From Craterostigma plantagineum (lineage: Eukaryota > Streptophyta > Magnoliopsida > Lamiales > Linderniaceae), in contig JAPQWV010000403.1 in NCBI GenBank assembly GCA_027422505.1, forward strand, positions 496,001 to 560,000: 64,000 bases of DNA, given 5' to 3'. Every line of letters begins with the position of its first letter. The first letter of the stretch is position 1. Shown here in pieces: positions 11,447 through 22,641 of this stretch. Position numbers and translations under genes: made by a program. The notes under the pieces are model-generated. The model saw only the letters and a list, made by a program, of their open reading frames with translations, made no database searches and was not told the origin of the DNA.

Positions 11447-12492
11447 TGTAGCGACCTTCGTTTTCTAATTAGGATTAGTGGCGGATTTCCGCAACGTAAG
11501 CCGCGGAAGGCCCGTCTATTTAAAAACTTTTTTGTACAAATATGCCAAAAGAACAAAAAGTCCTAAAGCGCTCCGCAGGTCTTCATCCATGTACAGCCCT
11601 ATCCTCAAAAGTCTGTGGAGCACCGCCACCAGCCGCCTCAGTCTTGACGCGTATCATCATCAGACTAAGTACCTACAACACGTAAACACTGAGCGATTGC
11701 CCAGTAGTGAATAAAAATGCATGAATGCACGTGTACACTCAGTCCCAATCCCAATGTCTCGCATCCAATGTACACTCTTTCTTTTCTCACAATGCTGTCT
11801 TCAATCACACAACACAGGGCCCTAGGTCAGACTCGACACCTCGCGCGCCCATAATATGACAATAACATACGGAAGCTTACACTAGCAGCGTTTTGACGAT
11901 CACGCAACTGCTCTGCTAGGCCGCTCTTCCGTAAGCGGTTGCCGACATTGACAATGTTTTCATGAGCACGCAACTGCCCTGTCAATGTCCCTCTGCTAAA
12001 ATATATAAAATCACGACGGTTTTGCAAGTTGGGACGTTCACGCTCGAGTAGACAGATCGATCACGCCTGTGTGCCATCAGGTGTCATATGAGTACCAATC
12101 TCAACTCCTCAATTAGTCAACCAATTACAATATACTCGAACTACCCCGCTCAACGGTACGTCAAATCATCACCGTCTCAGTACGTTGTAAGTATCTCTCA
12201 CCCCTGTAATATGGTATGTATATGTTATGTATATAAACGTGATAAAACATGAAACGTATGTAAAACATATAAACCACGTAAACCATTTACTCACATAGAA
12301 GCACATAAAGCACAGACATGTGTTTACGTATTGTAGATGAATAATTAACCTACCTGTCCTCCTGATATAGTTAGTCGTGGTATCTGACGGAATATCCAAA
12401 CCTCGGATCTCTGAACATATAAGTATCATTAGTATCTATATTAATTCTTAAAATTGTACTAGTATAAAATAATCCTATTTTAATACTAGTCT
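11447..12492 (-). repeat. gypsy-type long LTR fragment, part 1
   Basis: The opening on the plus strand, TGTAGCGACC.., then GGCGGATTTCCGCAACG, closely matches the complement of the right end of the solo LTR at 57754-61100. A second shared block covers CTACAACAC.. and ..GCACGTGT near 11680-11735. This identifies it as a minus-strand relative of that LTR. It is interrupted at 12493 by a TR-GAG element with target duplication AGTCT and probably resumes at 15940. Its far border could not be fixed. Confidence 0.75.
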
Positions 12493-13211
12493 TGTCGAGA
12501 ATCGGTGCGCCTAAGCTCGTCGGAGCTGGCCGGTAAGTCGCCGGCAAGTTGGCTCTCGAGCCACAGCTGAAGAACATAAAATAACTGAAGAAAATGCTAA
12601 GTCCTAAGTGTTAAATCGCGATTAATGAGGGTCGTCGGATCTGAGCGCGCGTTATCTGATGGCTGGGGATTGAATATGATAAATTTAACTGTGGACGTCC
12701 GATCTGGCGGGTGTTGAAGATCAACGGATGAGATTGATCGCAGGAAGAGTTGTTTAGCAACTCTATAAGTGAAGTGGCATTTTTATGTATAAGCTTAGAT
12801 CAAATGTGGACCATTGGATGCATTGAAGATCTAATCTGACGGCTGAAATTGAGCGAGCAATATAACAGCTGAAGCATTCTGTTATAAATATCATAATGCA
12901 GTGTTCGACAAGGCGACTTCACGAGCTTGTAACTTTCTCTAGAGTGAGAATTAGAGAGAGTTATTAACTAGGGTTTTGTAGTAGACGTGGAATACTGTAA
13001 ACTCGTGTTGGTGATCAATCGAATAGAAAGCTCTGTTGGTCCGTGGACGTAGGCGAAGATCGCCGAACCACGTAAAATCGTTGTTCTATTTTTCTTATTT
13101 CGGTTCTGTTTTGGTTCGAATTCGAGCTGCGATTGCTCGAATTGAGCTGATCAACTTACGTGCGAGTATTCACTGCTCAGTTGCGAGTCGATTGCAGCTA
13201 AAATCTCAACA
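12493..13211 (+). repeat. 5' LTR of the TR-GAG-like element
   Basis: 719 bp, TGTCGAG..CAACA. Differences from the 3' LTR include several substitutions and small indels, so the insertion is older than copia-1. A TATAAATA-like stretch near 12880 would serve transcription of the element. Confidence 0.88.
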
Positions 13212-13272
13212 AGTGGTGCGGTGTAGCTGCGGAGAGGCGATCTTTAGAGGCATTGCTGCAACTCGGCTGGAA

Positions 13273-14596
13273 ATGGAAATCTTCAACGGATCGAACGATA
13301 TCGGTCTCTGGAAATTGAAGATGAAGGCGCTTTTGACTGAGAAAGGCCTTGAGGAGGCTCTTAAGCCTGAGAAGGACATGGAACCGAAGGATATGGCAGA
13401 GGCATTGAAGAAGAAAACCAGAGAACGAGCTTATGTGACGCTGATTCTGTGCTTGAGTGATTAGATGCTTCGCAAGGTTGCGAAGGCGACCACAGCCGAG
13501 GATTTGTGGAAGAAATTGGATGAAATGTACATGACAAAGTCCCTATCTAGGCGCTTGTACTTGAAGCAAGCTCTGTATACCTTTAGGATGGCAAATGAAG
13601 AGGCATTAGAACCTCAAATCGATCAATTCTCAAAGCTGATTTTGGATTTGGAAAATATCGGTGAGGAATTGAAGGACGAAGATCAAGCGTTGCTATTGCT
13701 TTGCTCGCTACCTAGAAGCTATGAGCACTTCAAGGAGACTCTGTTGTATGGTCGGGAAGCCTTGAAGCTCGATGACGTGCTCTCAGCATTGAGCTCAAGG
13801 CAGCTAAACTCAAGGCAAAAATCAGGAAATTGCAGAAAGTTCAGATTCGGGGCAGCTGGTGTTTGTGAAGGATAAGTCCAAATTCTCTCAAAAGAAGGGC
13901 AAAGAAAAGGACGTGTATGAGGCTAGGGGTGCTGTGAGGTGCTTCTACTGACAAGAGGAAGGTCACATTCGGAGGTTTTGCCCAAAACGAGTCGGATCAA
14001 ACACAAACAAAGGTAAACTGGTAGTTGCGGCCGATTTTGCTGGTTTTGGTTATGAAGATGCTGAAGTTTTGCATGTGTCTGAGCATGTGGAGAGCAAGGA
14101 GTGGATCCTTGACTCAGGGTGCAGCTATCACATCAGTTGCAACAAGGATTGGATGCAAGGATTCAAAGAAACAGCTGAAAAGGTGAAGCTTGGTGATGGC
14201 AAGTTTTGCAAGGTTCGTGGAATCGGTTCTGTGCATTTGAGGCTCAAGTCTGGTGTTGTAGGTATCCTTAAGGATGTTAGGTATGTCCCGGACTTGAGGA
14301 GGAACTTGATATCCATAAGAGAATTGGATTCGAAGGGCTATAACGTGAGAGCAGTTGCTGGAAAATTAGCAGCTTCAAAACAGAGGAGGCTGGTTTTATC
14401 CGGTGTTCAGAGGCATGGAATCTACGTCCTAGAAGGTTGTTCTGTGATGAAAGCTGCATCTACTGAAACTAGGAAATGTGGGCTGTTAAATGTGGTGAAA
14501 GGGAAACACAGAAAGCTCGTTTGGGAGCGAAACGAGCTGCTCCAAAACCCCCTTGGTTGGAGCAGTTTTGGAAACTGCTCAGATAAGCTTGGATAA
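13273..14596 (+). pseudogene. Gag-protease of the TR-GAG-like element
   Basis: From ATG 13273: a copia Gag (GSNDIGLWKLKMKALL, then TTAEDLWKKLDEMYMTKSLS and LLLLCSLPRSYEHFKETLL). One in-frame TAG at 13462-13464 splits it. A frameshift lies between about 13800 and 13900. At 13939-13977 a CCHC knuckle is broken by TGA where its second Cys should be (CFY-stop-QEEGHIRRFC). At 14069-14596 the protease region shows WILDSGCSYHIS, the DSG catalytic triplet, and RYVPDLRRNLIS. The frame then ends with no integrase. Gag and protease are recognisable, but this copy is dead. Confidence 0.87.
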
Positions 14597-15230
14597 GCTG
14601 AGCTCTGATTGTGCTGATTCTGAGCCCGAGGTGGAGCAGATTTCACCAAGGAATGAAAGAACGTTCAAGCCACATGTGAGGTCAAGCCTTGACGGGGAAG
14701 GAAGCTCAGATATGGAGGTCGAATCAGAGGGAGAAAGTTCGACAGAATCTTAGCGAAAAAGCTGAGAATTCTGAAAAACTGCTTGGTAGTTGTGATGGTT
14801 TGCTTGCTGCTGTACCCTCTACTGTGAATGATGGAAAGGGAAAAGCAAAGGACAGCAGTTTAAGAGCTTCGAGAGAAGCTCTTGAGGCTGTGAATGGAGA
14901 ATCTTCGGGGGAAACGAAGATTGGAAACTCGAAGAGCCGAGTTGGTTCCAAGTGGGATTTCAATCTCACTTGGATTCGACAAGGTCTCTTTCGAGGCTCG
15001 AAGCTCCTAAGGGAGCTTGATGACCCACAGAGCGGAGCTACGAGTCGAGGTGGAGCTGAGACCGAGAGCTGTGCGAGGAATTACAGCTGAATCTGAGAAA
15101 AAAATTCCTGAAGCAGAACTGAAGTCGAAAGCTGATTCTGATGGTTTTGGGGCGCCGAAAACTCATGGATTTGAGCTGTTACGGAGGAGTTCGGGGCATG
15201 GATTGCGAGCTCTAGGCTCAAGGTGGAGTT

Positions 15231-15934
15231 TGTCGAGAATCGGTGCGCCTAAGCTCGTCGGAGCTGGCCGGTAAGTCGCTGGCAAGTTGGCTGTCGAACC
15301 CCTGAAGAACAGAAAATAGCTGAAGAAAATGCCAAGTCCTGAAGTGTTAAATCGCAATTAATGAGGGCCGTCGGATCTGAGCGCGCGTTACCTCATGGCT
15401 GGGGATTGAATATGATAGTTTAACTGTGGACGTCCTATCTGGCGGGTGTTGAAGATCAACGGATGAGATTGATCGCAGGAAGAGTTGTTTAGCAACTCTA
15501 TAAGTGAAGCGGTATTTTTATGTATAAGCTTAGATCACCATTGGATGCATTGGAGATCTAATCTGACGGCTGAAATTGAGCGAGCAATATAACAGCTGAA
15601 GCATTCTGTTATAAATATCAGAATGCAGTATTCGACAAGGCGACTTCACGAGCTTGTAACTTTCTCTAGAGTGAGAGTTAGAGGGAGTTATTAACTAGGG
15701 TTTTATAGTAGACGTGGAATACTGTAAAACTCGTGTTGGTGATCATTCGAATAGAAAGCTCTGTTGGTCTGTGGACGTAGGCGAAGATCGCCGAACCACG
15801 TAAAATCGATGTTCTGTTTTTCTGATTTTCGGTTCTGTTTTGGTTCGAATTCGAGCTGCGATTGCTCGAATTGAGCTGATCAACTTACGTGCGAGTATTC
15901 ATTGATCAGTTGCGAGTCGATTGCAGTTGGGACA
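15231..15934 (+). repeat. 3' LTR of the TR-GAG-like element
   Basis: 704 bp, TGTCGAG..GGGACA, directly after a purine tract. It is followed by the AGTCT target duplication. Confidence 0.9.
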
Positions 15935-15939
15935 AGTCT

Positions 15940-16700
15940 AATTTAAGTCAACACTCGATTTCCATATTTATTCTATTGCCTGATTTCTATTCTCGACGTT
16001 GTCCGATCGAAGTTCACATTCGCCGAATTGCCTCAAGTTGCCCGATTATGTATGTGTCATAGCATCTTCCGATATGCCATGCATGGGGGTGAGTTTCGCC
16101 CGATTTTCCTAGCTCCCAATCGCCCGATTGGTGCAATGCCTCTCATAATTGCCCGATTAGTTATACATGGACTTAGGTTTCGCCGAGGTCTTCATAAGGT
16201 GAAAGCGCTCGATTTGATCATGCATTGGAGCTCCCGTTCAAGTCGTCCGATTTGAGTTAATTATGCTAAAATCGCCCGATTTGAGGTTCCTTCAATTGAA
16301 ATCGCCGAGCTCTCCATCTAAGGTGCAAATCGCCCGATTTGCATAGTCTTCAAATCGTCCGATTTGCAACGTCCCCAAGCCAAAATCGCCGAGAGTTTTA
16401 CTTTCTTGTAATCTCCCGACAATAGAATCGGTCGATTGCTACACTTAATACCTGCTTTCGCCGAGTTATTCATTCCTTCCACAAATCGCCCGATTGCTTA
16501 ATTCTCAAATCGCTCGAAGGTAGTACTTAGCATCGGCGATTCTCCAAATCGGTCGAATGTGGCTAGACTTTATTAAACTATTCTAAGAGTTATATTCGCA
16601 TGATACTCACACAATTTTAAATCGCACGATTTCAATAGGGTTCGACTTAACTAAACGCCCGATCAATTCAATCCAAAATCGCTTGATTCCTTCAAAACCC
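15940..16700 (-). repeat. gypsy-type long LTR fragment, part 2, rich in AAATCGCCCGATTT-like motifs
   Basis: Continuation of the LTR fragment 11447-12492 across the TR-GAG target duplication. It contains about twenty degenerate copies of TCGCCCGATT and relatives, spaced irregularly by 20-60 bp. The related solo LTR at 57754-61100 has a similar array of a different motif (TCGAGAT). The assignment to the same LTR is inferred from position and style, not from alignment. Confidence 0.55.
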
Positions 16701-17290
16701 TAACAATGAAATTCATATATCATTAAGATCAGCTTCAAAATTTATTTCTAGCCCAGAATATGGTACACCTTAAAAGATTGAACTATCAAGAACACTCACA
16801 TGCTTGGAAATTATTAAAACTCACTACCTAAATTCTTATGAACTTAAATTGATACTTACGGTTTTCTAAGCCTAATAACTGTCGAACCTCATATGGTTAG
16901 TACAAGATTTCACGTAGCCATTTATATGTGGAATATTAAGTATACTAAAATATTTTCTAAGTCCGAAAATTAGTCACAACCTAATAAATTTCAAACCTTG
17001 ACAACAGTAATATACCCTAAATATCTAAGTATCTTCGGTAATCGTTCTAGCATAGAGAACTTGTCGTCAAAGCACTAACTCATTCGTCTTCCTGACAAAG
17101 TAATCATGAAAGCTCCGTAAGACAATTTAAATACATAGTTAAGTCATGAAGACTTCCCAAACTTATTATAAACCTGTGTTAAAATAACGTTTAGCCATCC
17201 AAATATATAAAAATATATTAAACACAACTGAACTTACATCATGTGTTTTAATACATTTGAGCCCAATTATGACGCCATAATTTTTATGGA
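16701..17290. other. AT-rich sequence upstream of the PPR gene
   Basis: No open frame or terminal repeats recognised. It may be the decayed tail of the LTR fragment grading into the promoter of the next gene. Confidence 0.5.
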
Positions 17291-17302
17291 GTAGATTGGC
17301 CC

Positions 17303-17325
17303 AAAACGAATTTGCCCATTCGCTT
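17303..17325 (+). promoter_or_regulatory. GGCCCA / GCCCA (site II-like) motifs upstream of the PPR gene
   Basis: TTGGCCCAAAAC and, shortly after, TTGCCCATTCG. The GGCCCA/GCCCA cores are the site II class common in promoters of plant organelle-biogenesis and housekeeping genes. They lie about 170-190 bp before the inferred 5'-UTR intron. Confidence 0.5.
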
Positions 17326-17736
17326 CTGTCAACGATTTCATCTTCGTTTGCAATAGCTGCTTCTGGGCTTCAAATCGTTCTATACTTCTACAATTTCTGG
17401 ATAAATTTCATTCATCTTTGTCGCTTCTTCTTTTCATTGATGTGCTTTCGCTGTAAACTCGATTGAAGTTTATACAGCGAGGGAATTCAGGTAAGCTTTT
17501 CTGAACTTGACTCGCGATACTGAATGTGAATGTGGCAATTTTGCTGATCATATCGCCTTAGCTTTAGATTTTCTATTTGCTTGCTCAAGTGTCAATCAAA
17601 TTTGTACGCAATCGACCATCGAATTTCCTGAAGATGTAGTTCAATTTCTTTGGTGGCTTCGAAACGAGCTCCCTTGCTCTCTCAATAGATCATAATTACT
17701 CAATTTCTTACAGGGGAAGGGGAATTTTTGCTCGGC

Positions 17737-18608
17737 ATGAATTCATCTACGCATGTTATCGGAAGGGGACATGGATTTCTCCGCCTTAATCTAATGAATT
17801 TGAGCACCAACGTAAGTTGCTCATCTCACCCTACGATTGGGTGCAAGATTATGATTGTTACAATGAGAGATAGAAGCAAGAATAGGAAGCAGCTTCAGAA
17901 GGGTCGAAACCTAAGCATCGAAGCCATACAGACAGTGCAAATACTGAAGAGGGCTTCAGTTAGCAATCAATCAATTGAATCCTTGGAGAAAGTAATCGAC
18001 ACGAAATTCAGACGTCTGCTGAAGTTTGATATGATCGCCGTGCTACGTGAACTTCTTCGTCAGAATCAATGTCAGTTAGCGCTTAAGGTTGTGCTTTCTT
18101 TGTCTCGCCTGTTTCTTTCCTTCTATTCCATTGTTCTTGGTGATCAGAGCATTGAATGTTGTTGCTTTATGAAAGTCATGTGGGAATTTGATTTTCCTCG
18201 TAGGTTTTCGGAGAACTGAAAAAAGAGGATTGGTACAAGCCACAGTTGTTGCTATACGCCGACATGGTCACGGTCTTGGGAAGCAATAAATTGCTTGAAA
18301 ACGTCGAACTCATAATCAGAGAGCTTCTTAACTCCGAAAGCAAATTACTAACCGCAGATCGAGAAGGATTCAACGCGTTACTACAAAGCTTGATGGACTT
18401 GAATCTCAGGAGTTTGGCAATGGATTGCTTTTCTTTGATGAAATCATTACCGTGTGAACCTGATCGATCATCTTACGAGATAATGATAAATGGTTTGAGA
18501 TCGCATGAAGTCGAATCTCATTCTCATCTGTTGTCTGCTACCATACAAGAAGCTCAGAGGCATTATGGTTCTTCAATCGGTTCCGTAGAGATTGAAGCAA
18601 ACTTATGA
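17737..18608 (+). CDS. THA8-like pentatricopeptide-type protein, two exons
   Basis: Exons 17737-18087 and 18204-18608 join in phase 0 across a 116-bp GT..AG intron, giving 251 codons. The product has a short, Ser-rich N-terminus of organelle-targeting type, then MRDRSKNRKQLQKGRNLSIE, a helical repeat region (FDMIAVLRELLRQNQCQLAL, then DWYKPQLLLYADMVTVLG) and a C-terminal LMKSLPCEPDRSSYEIMING repeat. This arrangement is that of the small THA8/THA8-like PPR proteins, which bind plastid or mitochondrial RNA; THA8 itself assists splicing of chloroplast group II introns. The start was chosen as the first ATG of the frame. A 5'-UTR intron (17491-17713, CAG/GTAAGC .. TTACAG) is likely. Not established: the exact orthologue, and whether plastid or mitochondrial. 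Confidence 0.85.
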
Positions 18609-19183
18609 ACATATCTTCAACTTTGGATGGGTCGTCGCGCCTTCTTCAGGTGAGAATCCGAAAACAAAGTTGCTCTTTTTGATTAATTTAGTGGTACATT
18701 TCATAATACTGTCCTCTGAGTTTTCTGGGAATAGATTATCTTATCCTCTCGATTACTGACCTTGAAGTCATAGATGATAGCTCAAACAAGGATGGAATCA
18801 GACACTAAGTATGCGCATGCAATAACTAATACGATACCTTTTGCTTGCAACAACCTCCTTCGCAGTCATCATCGTTGAACCACCCAAAAGCTGCATATTT
18901 GCATAGTAGCAATGGATTATTAGTTTACATACATCACATTTTGTTCGCAGATACCTTTTTTTTATCATATCTGCTTCTTGGGAATCGACGGCTTTAAGGC
19001 TTTCGACGACACGTATTTCATTCACAGTATACATGTGTACAATACATGGATGCATTACATTTCTTTACGAGTATTATTTCCAGACGAACTTCATGACCTG
19101 CGTAGAAGGAAGAGAAGCACGCCATTATTTATAATTATTATACATCGTCATCTTTTTTTTACCAGCATTTATCATCCTCATCG
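18609..19183. other. convergent 3' regions of the PPR and XTH genes
   Basis: Holds the 3'-untranslated sequences of two genes that face each other. No further open frame or repeat is recognised. Confidence 0.6.
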
Positions 19184-21804
19184 CTAGCACTCGGGCGTGA
19201 GGCTACGGTCCCTCTGAGAATCGTTGCAGTAATAGTAGAACATGTAATTGCTCTGAACCCAATTCATGGCCGCCGTTTGCTGCCCGCTCAGCCCGCCGCC
19301 GCCCGACGGGTTGGCGGTTACTGGGAAACCGCTGAGCTTGAAATTCGTATACTTTCCGACGAAAGGTTGGTAGCTGTAATCAGCTTTGTACTTTCCGTCC
19401 TCGGTGGCCCACGAAGAAGCGTCCCATATCGACCCATAGATCCACAATCCTCTGCTCGGGAACGTCGTGTCGCTCTTTCGAGGGTACCTTCGTATAGGCA
19501 CGTCGTCCACCAAAAATCTTGGGAAAGAGAATATATATTTTGCTCCGTAAGTTGAGATTTTATAAAATTCAATTGGGAGAAGTCCCTAAGGAGTATTGGG
19601 ATTATGTATTTAATCTATACTATATTATATTAATCCTCGGCGTTTTATATATACTGTCCGTCCATGGTCTGTCAATTTAACATTATTAAAAAATAATAGG
19701 TTAAATTAAAATCACACACTATCTTTAAGTAATTACTATTTTACCGCATTATTTTTAGTTAATTAATATTTTATCTTTGTTATTAAATATTTTGATTAAA
19801 TAAAATTAATATGAGCTACTAATATATTATAAGTGAGTGTGCAAGATATGCTAGTATCTATACTCTTATATTAACCGTGGGGTGTGTATAAACTCTCAAT
19901 TAGATCTCAATTTGGTCTGTAAATTTAAAAAAAGAAAAATTAAATTATAAAATAAAAAATTCCCCCACTAACTCTACTTACTATATTTTGTTAATTGTTG
20001 TTTTTAGTTAAAAACTATTAATCTTTAATCCTATAATTTATATACATACATAACCAAATTTAAATAATATCAATCAGATAATATCAAATTTATATATTTA
20101 TATATTATAGCATACACGTTAGAATGTACAAAGCGTACTAGTAAAATTGCTCGGCACCACATACTAACAGATTGTCCAATTAGTTGGTATGTTATAACTA
20201 ATTACAGTTTTACCCATCTATTTTTTATTTACCCTTCGCGTAAAATTATATATTATTTAACATTCTAAATTAACAATTTTTTAGCTTACGAGTGTGTATA
20301 ATAAAATATAATTGGTTGGTAGTGGAATTTTGTTTTAATAATAATTTTAATATTTATTTACCAAAAAAACTAGTGATATACTTCAAGTAGGAATAGGCAG
20401 TTTTATGAGTCAAGTTAGAACGTGGTACGATGTTTATTTTTTAATTAACATTATTTTAATATAAAAATCGATACACAAACTGATTGAAAATAATTATATA
20501 TGGGTCTCCCTTTAATATACAAGAAAGTTAATAACTATTAGAATATATTAAATTGTATTGGAGTATATATTTATATTCTATTGGACAGAATTCAAGAGTG
20601 CTTGAAATATTAGCCATATATGTAACTGTGAGGGGTTTATAATAATTTCCTTCAGTTAATTTGTTGTCAGTTATAATTACCATTTTACCCTTCCTTTTTT
20701 ACGTACTCTAATTATATCTTTTAAAATTAATTTTTATTTTTATATACATACATAAGTAATACACAATGAAAATTAAGCTAATTTTATTTGAATAACATAC
20801 ATAATAAAAGTGACATAAAATACAAGTTTTAACGAACTCACATGAGTATATTATAAAGTTAGCGTAATAGCTTTTTTGGCGGTATAATCTTTAATTCGGG
20901 GTTATTTATTACGGTGTTTTTTGTTTTCTGTCGTTTTTCATTTTCGTGTTTTGTGCTCGTGTGTGAGCCTTTGTTCTCTCGGTGAACGATGTACCGGTGA
21001 GACCCTTTAGGCTCCGTGTAATTTTCATTTTGATATTGAAACTATCGTTTCCCGGAGAAAAAAAAAACGAACTCACATGATTTCGTTGGGATTCCAAAGG
21101 ACGGCGTAGTGGTGGAAGTCCTGCGTGGGATCGAACCAAAGGTGAAAACGCATTTCTCGGCCTATGACGTGGTCCCCGTCTCCGCTCCCTCTGATGTAAA
21201 CATTCGTCTGAAGAACGTAAGGCTTGTCCTTAGTCGTCCCGAGAAACTCGATATCTACCTCGTCGTGGTTCCCCGGGAAAGCTTCATTATTCGATAACTA
21301 CAAAAAAATATATATACATTAAATTGTTATTATTTCCTTTCGAATATACAAGAAAATATTAAATCTTTATTTAAGACAATAAGAAGGTACATAGTAAGAT
21401 GTAATAATCCCAGCAGTGTAACCAGACTGGAGCTTAATGTTCGCCCCAAAATAACCAGATGTGTAAGAATTTAGGGACTTGAAACCACTTCCTGCAAAAT
21501 ATAAGATGTTAGAAAAATGACATATATGAGAGAGACATGGCAACAACAATTATTTTTGAATATTGTAGATCATATTTTATATATACGTACCTGAAGTTTG
21601 ATCGAGCGAAAGAGTGACAACTCCTTGCTGATCTATTTTTTGATGCTGAGGTCCCCAACGATTGGTAAATCCTTTATCGAACCCTATTGATGAAATTATT
21701 GAACTTGGATAGTACCCTGGCGATGGTGGGCCATCCCCGCAAATCCTTTTGAAATTTAGAAATAAAATTAAGATTAGAGAAGAGAGAAAAGCTATGTGTT
21801 GCAT
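19184..21804 (-). CDS. XTH: xyloglucan endotransglucosylase/hydrolase, XTH31/32 type, four exons
   Basis: Exons (minus strand): 21804-21591, 21491-21391, 21297-21077, 19517-19184. Lengths 214, 101, 221 and 334 nt keep frame and give 289 residues, the usual family size. It begins with a hydrophobic signal peptide (residues 1 to about 22), then PSPGYYPSS, the GH16 fold, and the active-site block [10 protein letters not shown] in exon 3 (the two Glu are nucleophile and acid/base). Exon 4 carries [25 protein letters not shown] and the XET C-terminal extension ending ..RSLTPEC. XTHs cut and rejoin xyloglucan in the cell wall. The PSPGYYPSS and [16 protein letters not shown] style is that of group III-A, whose members favour hydrolysis. 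Odd points: the usual GC..C pair before the last helix is missing (LSGFPVTAN instead of GC), so one disulphide is lost. The third intron is long (1,559 bp) and contains a retroposon at its 5' splice site. Confidence 0.92.
19518..20830. other. XTH intron 3, AT-rich remainder
   Basis: No gene. Contains long AT runs and blocks resembling a decayed repeat that also occurs near 56.5-56.7 kb (AAGTAATTACTATTT.., then GTGTACAAA.. (A/G)GTAGT-like). I could not define ends. Confidence 0.4.
20846..21065 (+). mobile_element. poly(A)-tailed retroposon at the XTH exon 3 / intron 3 border
   Basis: About 220 bp, ending in a 10-A tract (21058-21067) and flanked by a perfect 15-bp target duplication AACGAACTCACATGA (20831-20845 and 21066-21080). 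A poly(A) tail with a long duplication is the signature of target-primed reverse transcription. I see no A-box or B-box of a tRNA-type SINE, so a 5'-truncated LINE tail is the likelier source. It lies on the plus strand, opposite to XTH. The duplicated target includes the exon 3 donor site. Confidence 0.88.
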
Positions 21805-21876
21805 GGCTTATGTTGTATTATGTTTCCTACGATGATGGTCTTATTGTATGATATCATGGTGGCAATAAACGGTGGT

Positions 21877-21886
21877 ATATATAAGA
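21877..21886 (-). promoter_or_regulatory. TATA box of the XTH gene
   Basis: Minus-strand CTTATATATACC lies about 75 bp before the XTH start codon. The position is consistent with a TATA box and a short 5' leader. Confidence 0.6.
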
Positions 21887-21986
21887 GGGGGACAAGGGGG
21901 TCCTACTAAATAATTGATTGGAGATAAAATTTTAGTAAATGTTGGAAATTTTTAATCGACCTAAATTTTGAAAGAATAATTACTAC

Positions 21987-22641
21987 ACGAGGGTGTTTCT
22001 ATGAGGTGATCCAACATTACGGTGAGTGCGAGTATCACCGTGATGTGGAGCAAGGTGATATATTAATGTGTTTGTTTTTTGGTGATCTTTATCATTTCGC
22101 ATATCAAATTGATATTGAAATATATGTTTTGTTAATCACGGTGACGTGTGGGGTGATATTACGTATATGACATATAACCCGTACGTATATCACATAGCTA
22201 ACGTGGATTAATATGTTTATCTTGAGATTGTATATTACGTTACAATGATCAACTTTAGTACTTGAATTTAAATTTGTTTTAAGCATTAATTATAAGTCTA
22301 TTATAAAATTATCAATCATATTTTTAATTATTAAAAATGTTTTTAAGATTTAAAATACTTATATAATTTAAAATATGAATAACGGTATATAAGGAAAAAT
22401 GTTAAAATATCGGGATAATATTGTCCAAAGAAAAATTCAAAATATTACCCCATCACAATAATGTTGGATCACTTAGTTTTTTGGGGGTGATCCAAAAGTT
22501 GGAATATCACCCCATTTTGATCACATATGTAATCCTTCATTACGATGATGACTCATCACCTACGAAAAACTAACACAGTGATGTGGAGATGATGAGTGAA
22601 TAGCCGTGATGTTTTGGAAAATCACCCTAAAACAAACACTC
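21987..22641. mobile_element. MITE-like element with imperfect inverted ends
   Basis: The left end GGGTGTTTCTATGAGGTGAT pairs imperfectly with the complement of the right end, GAGTGTTTGTTTTAGGGTGAT. Internal GGTGAT/ATCACC blocks (near 22020, 22150, 22480, 22520) are also mirrored, so the whole element is foldable. No coding sequence. No clean target duplication was found, so the superfamily is open (PIF/Harbinger or hAT derivative). Confidence 0.55.

Larger units (their letters stand above)
12493..15934 (+). mobile_element. non-autonomous copia-type element with Gag and protease only (TR-GAG-like)
   Basis: LTRs at 12493-13211 (719 bp) and 15231-15934 (704 bp) start TGTCGAGAATCGG and end ACA. 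They are flanked by a perfect 5-bp target duplication AGTCT (12488-12492 and 15935-15939). A purine tract CTCAAGGTGGAGTT (15217-15230) precedes the 3' LTR. The roughly 2-kb interior encodes Gag, a CCHC knuckle and a protease block, then about 770 bp of no recognisable coding sequence. There is no integrase, reverse transcriptase or RNase H. This layout matches the class called TR-GAG in plants, which depends on enzymes from a partner element. The primer-binding site is not a clear match to initiator tRNA-Met: the sequence after the LTR is AGTGGTGCGGTGTAGC. Confidence 0.9.
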
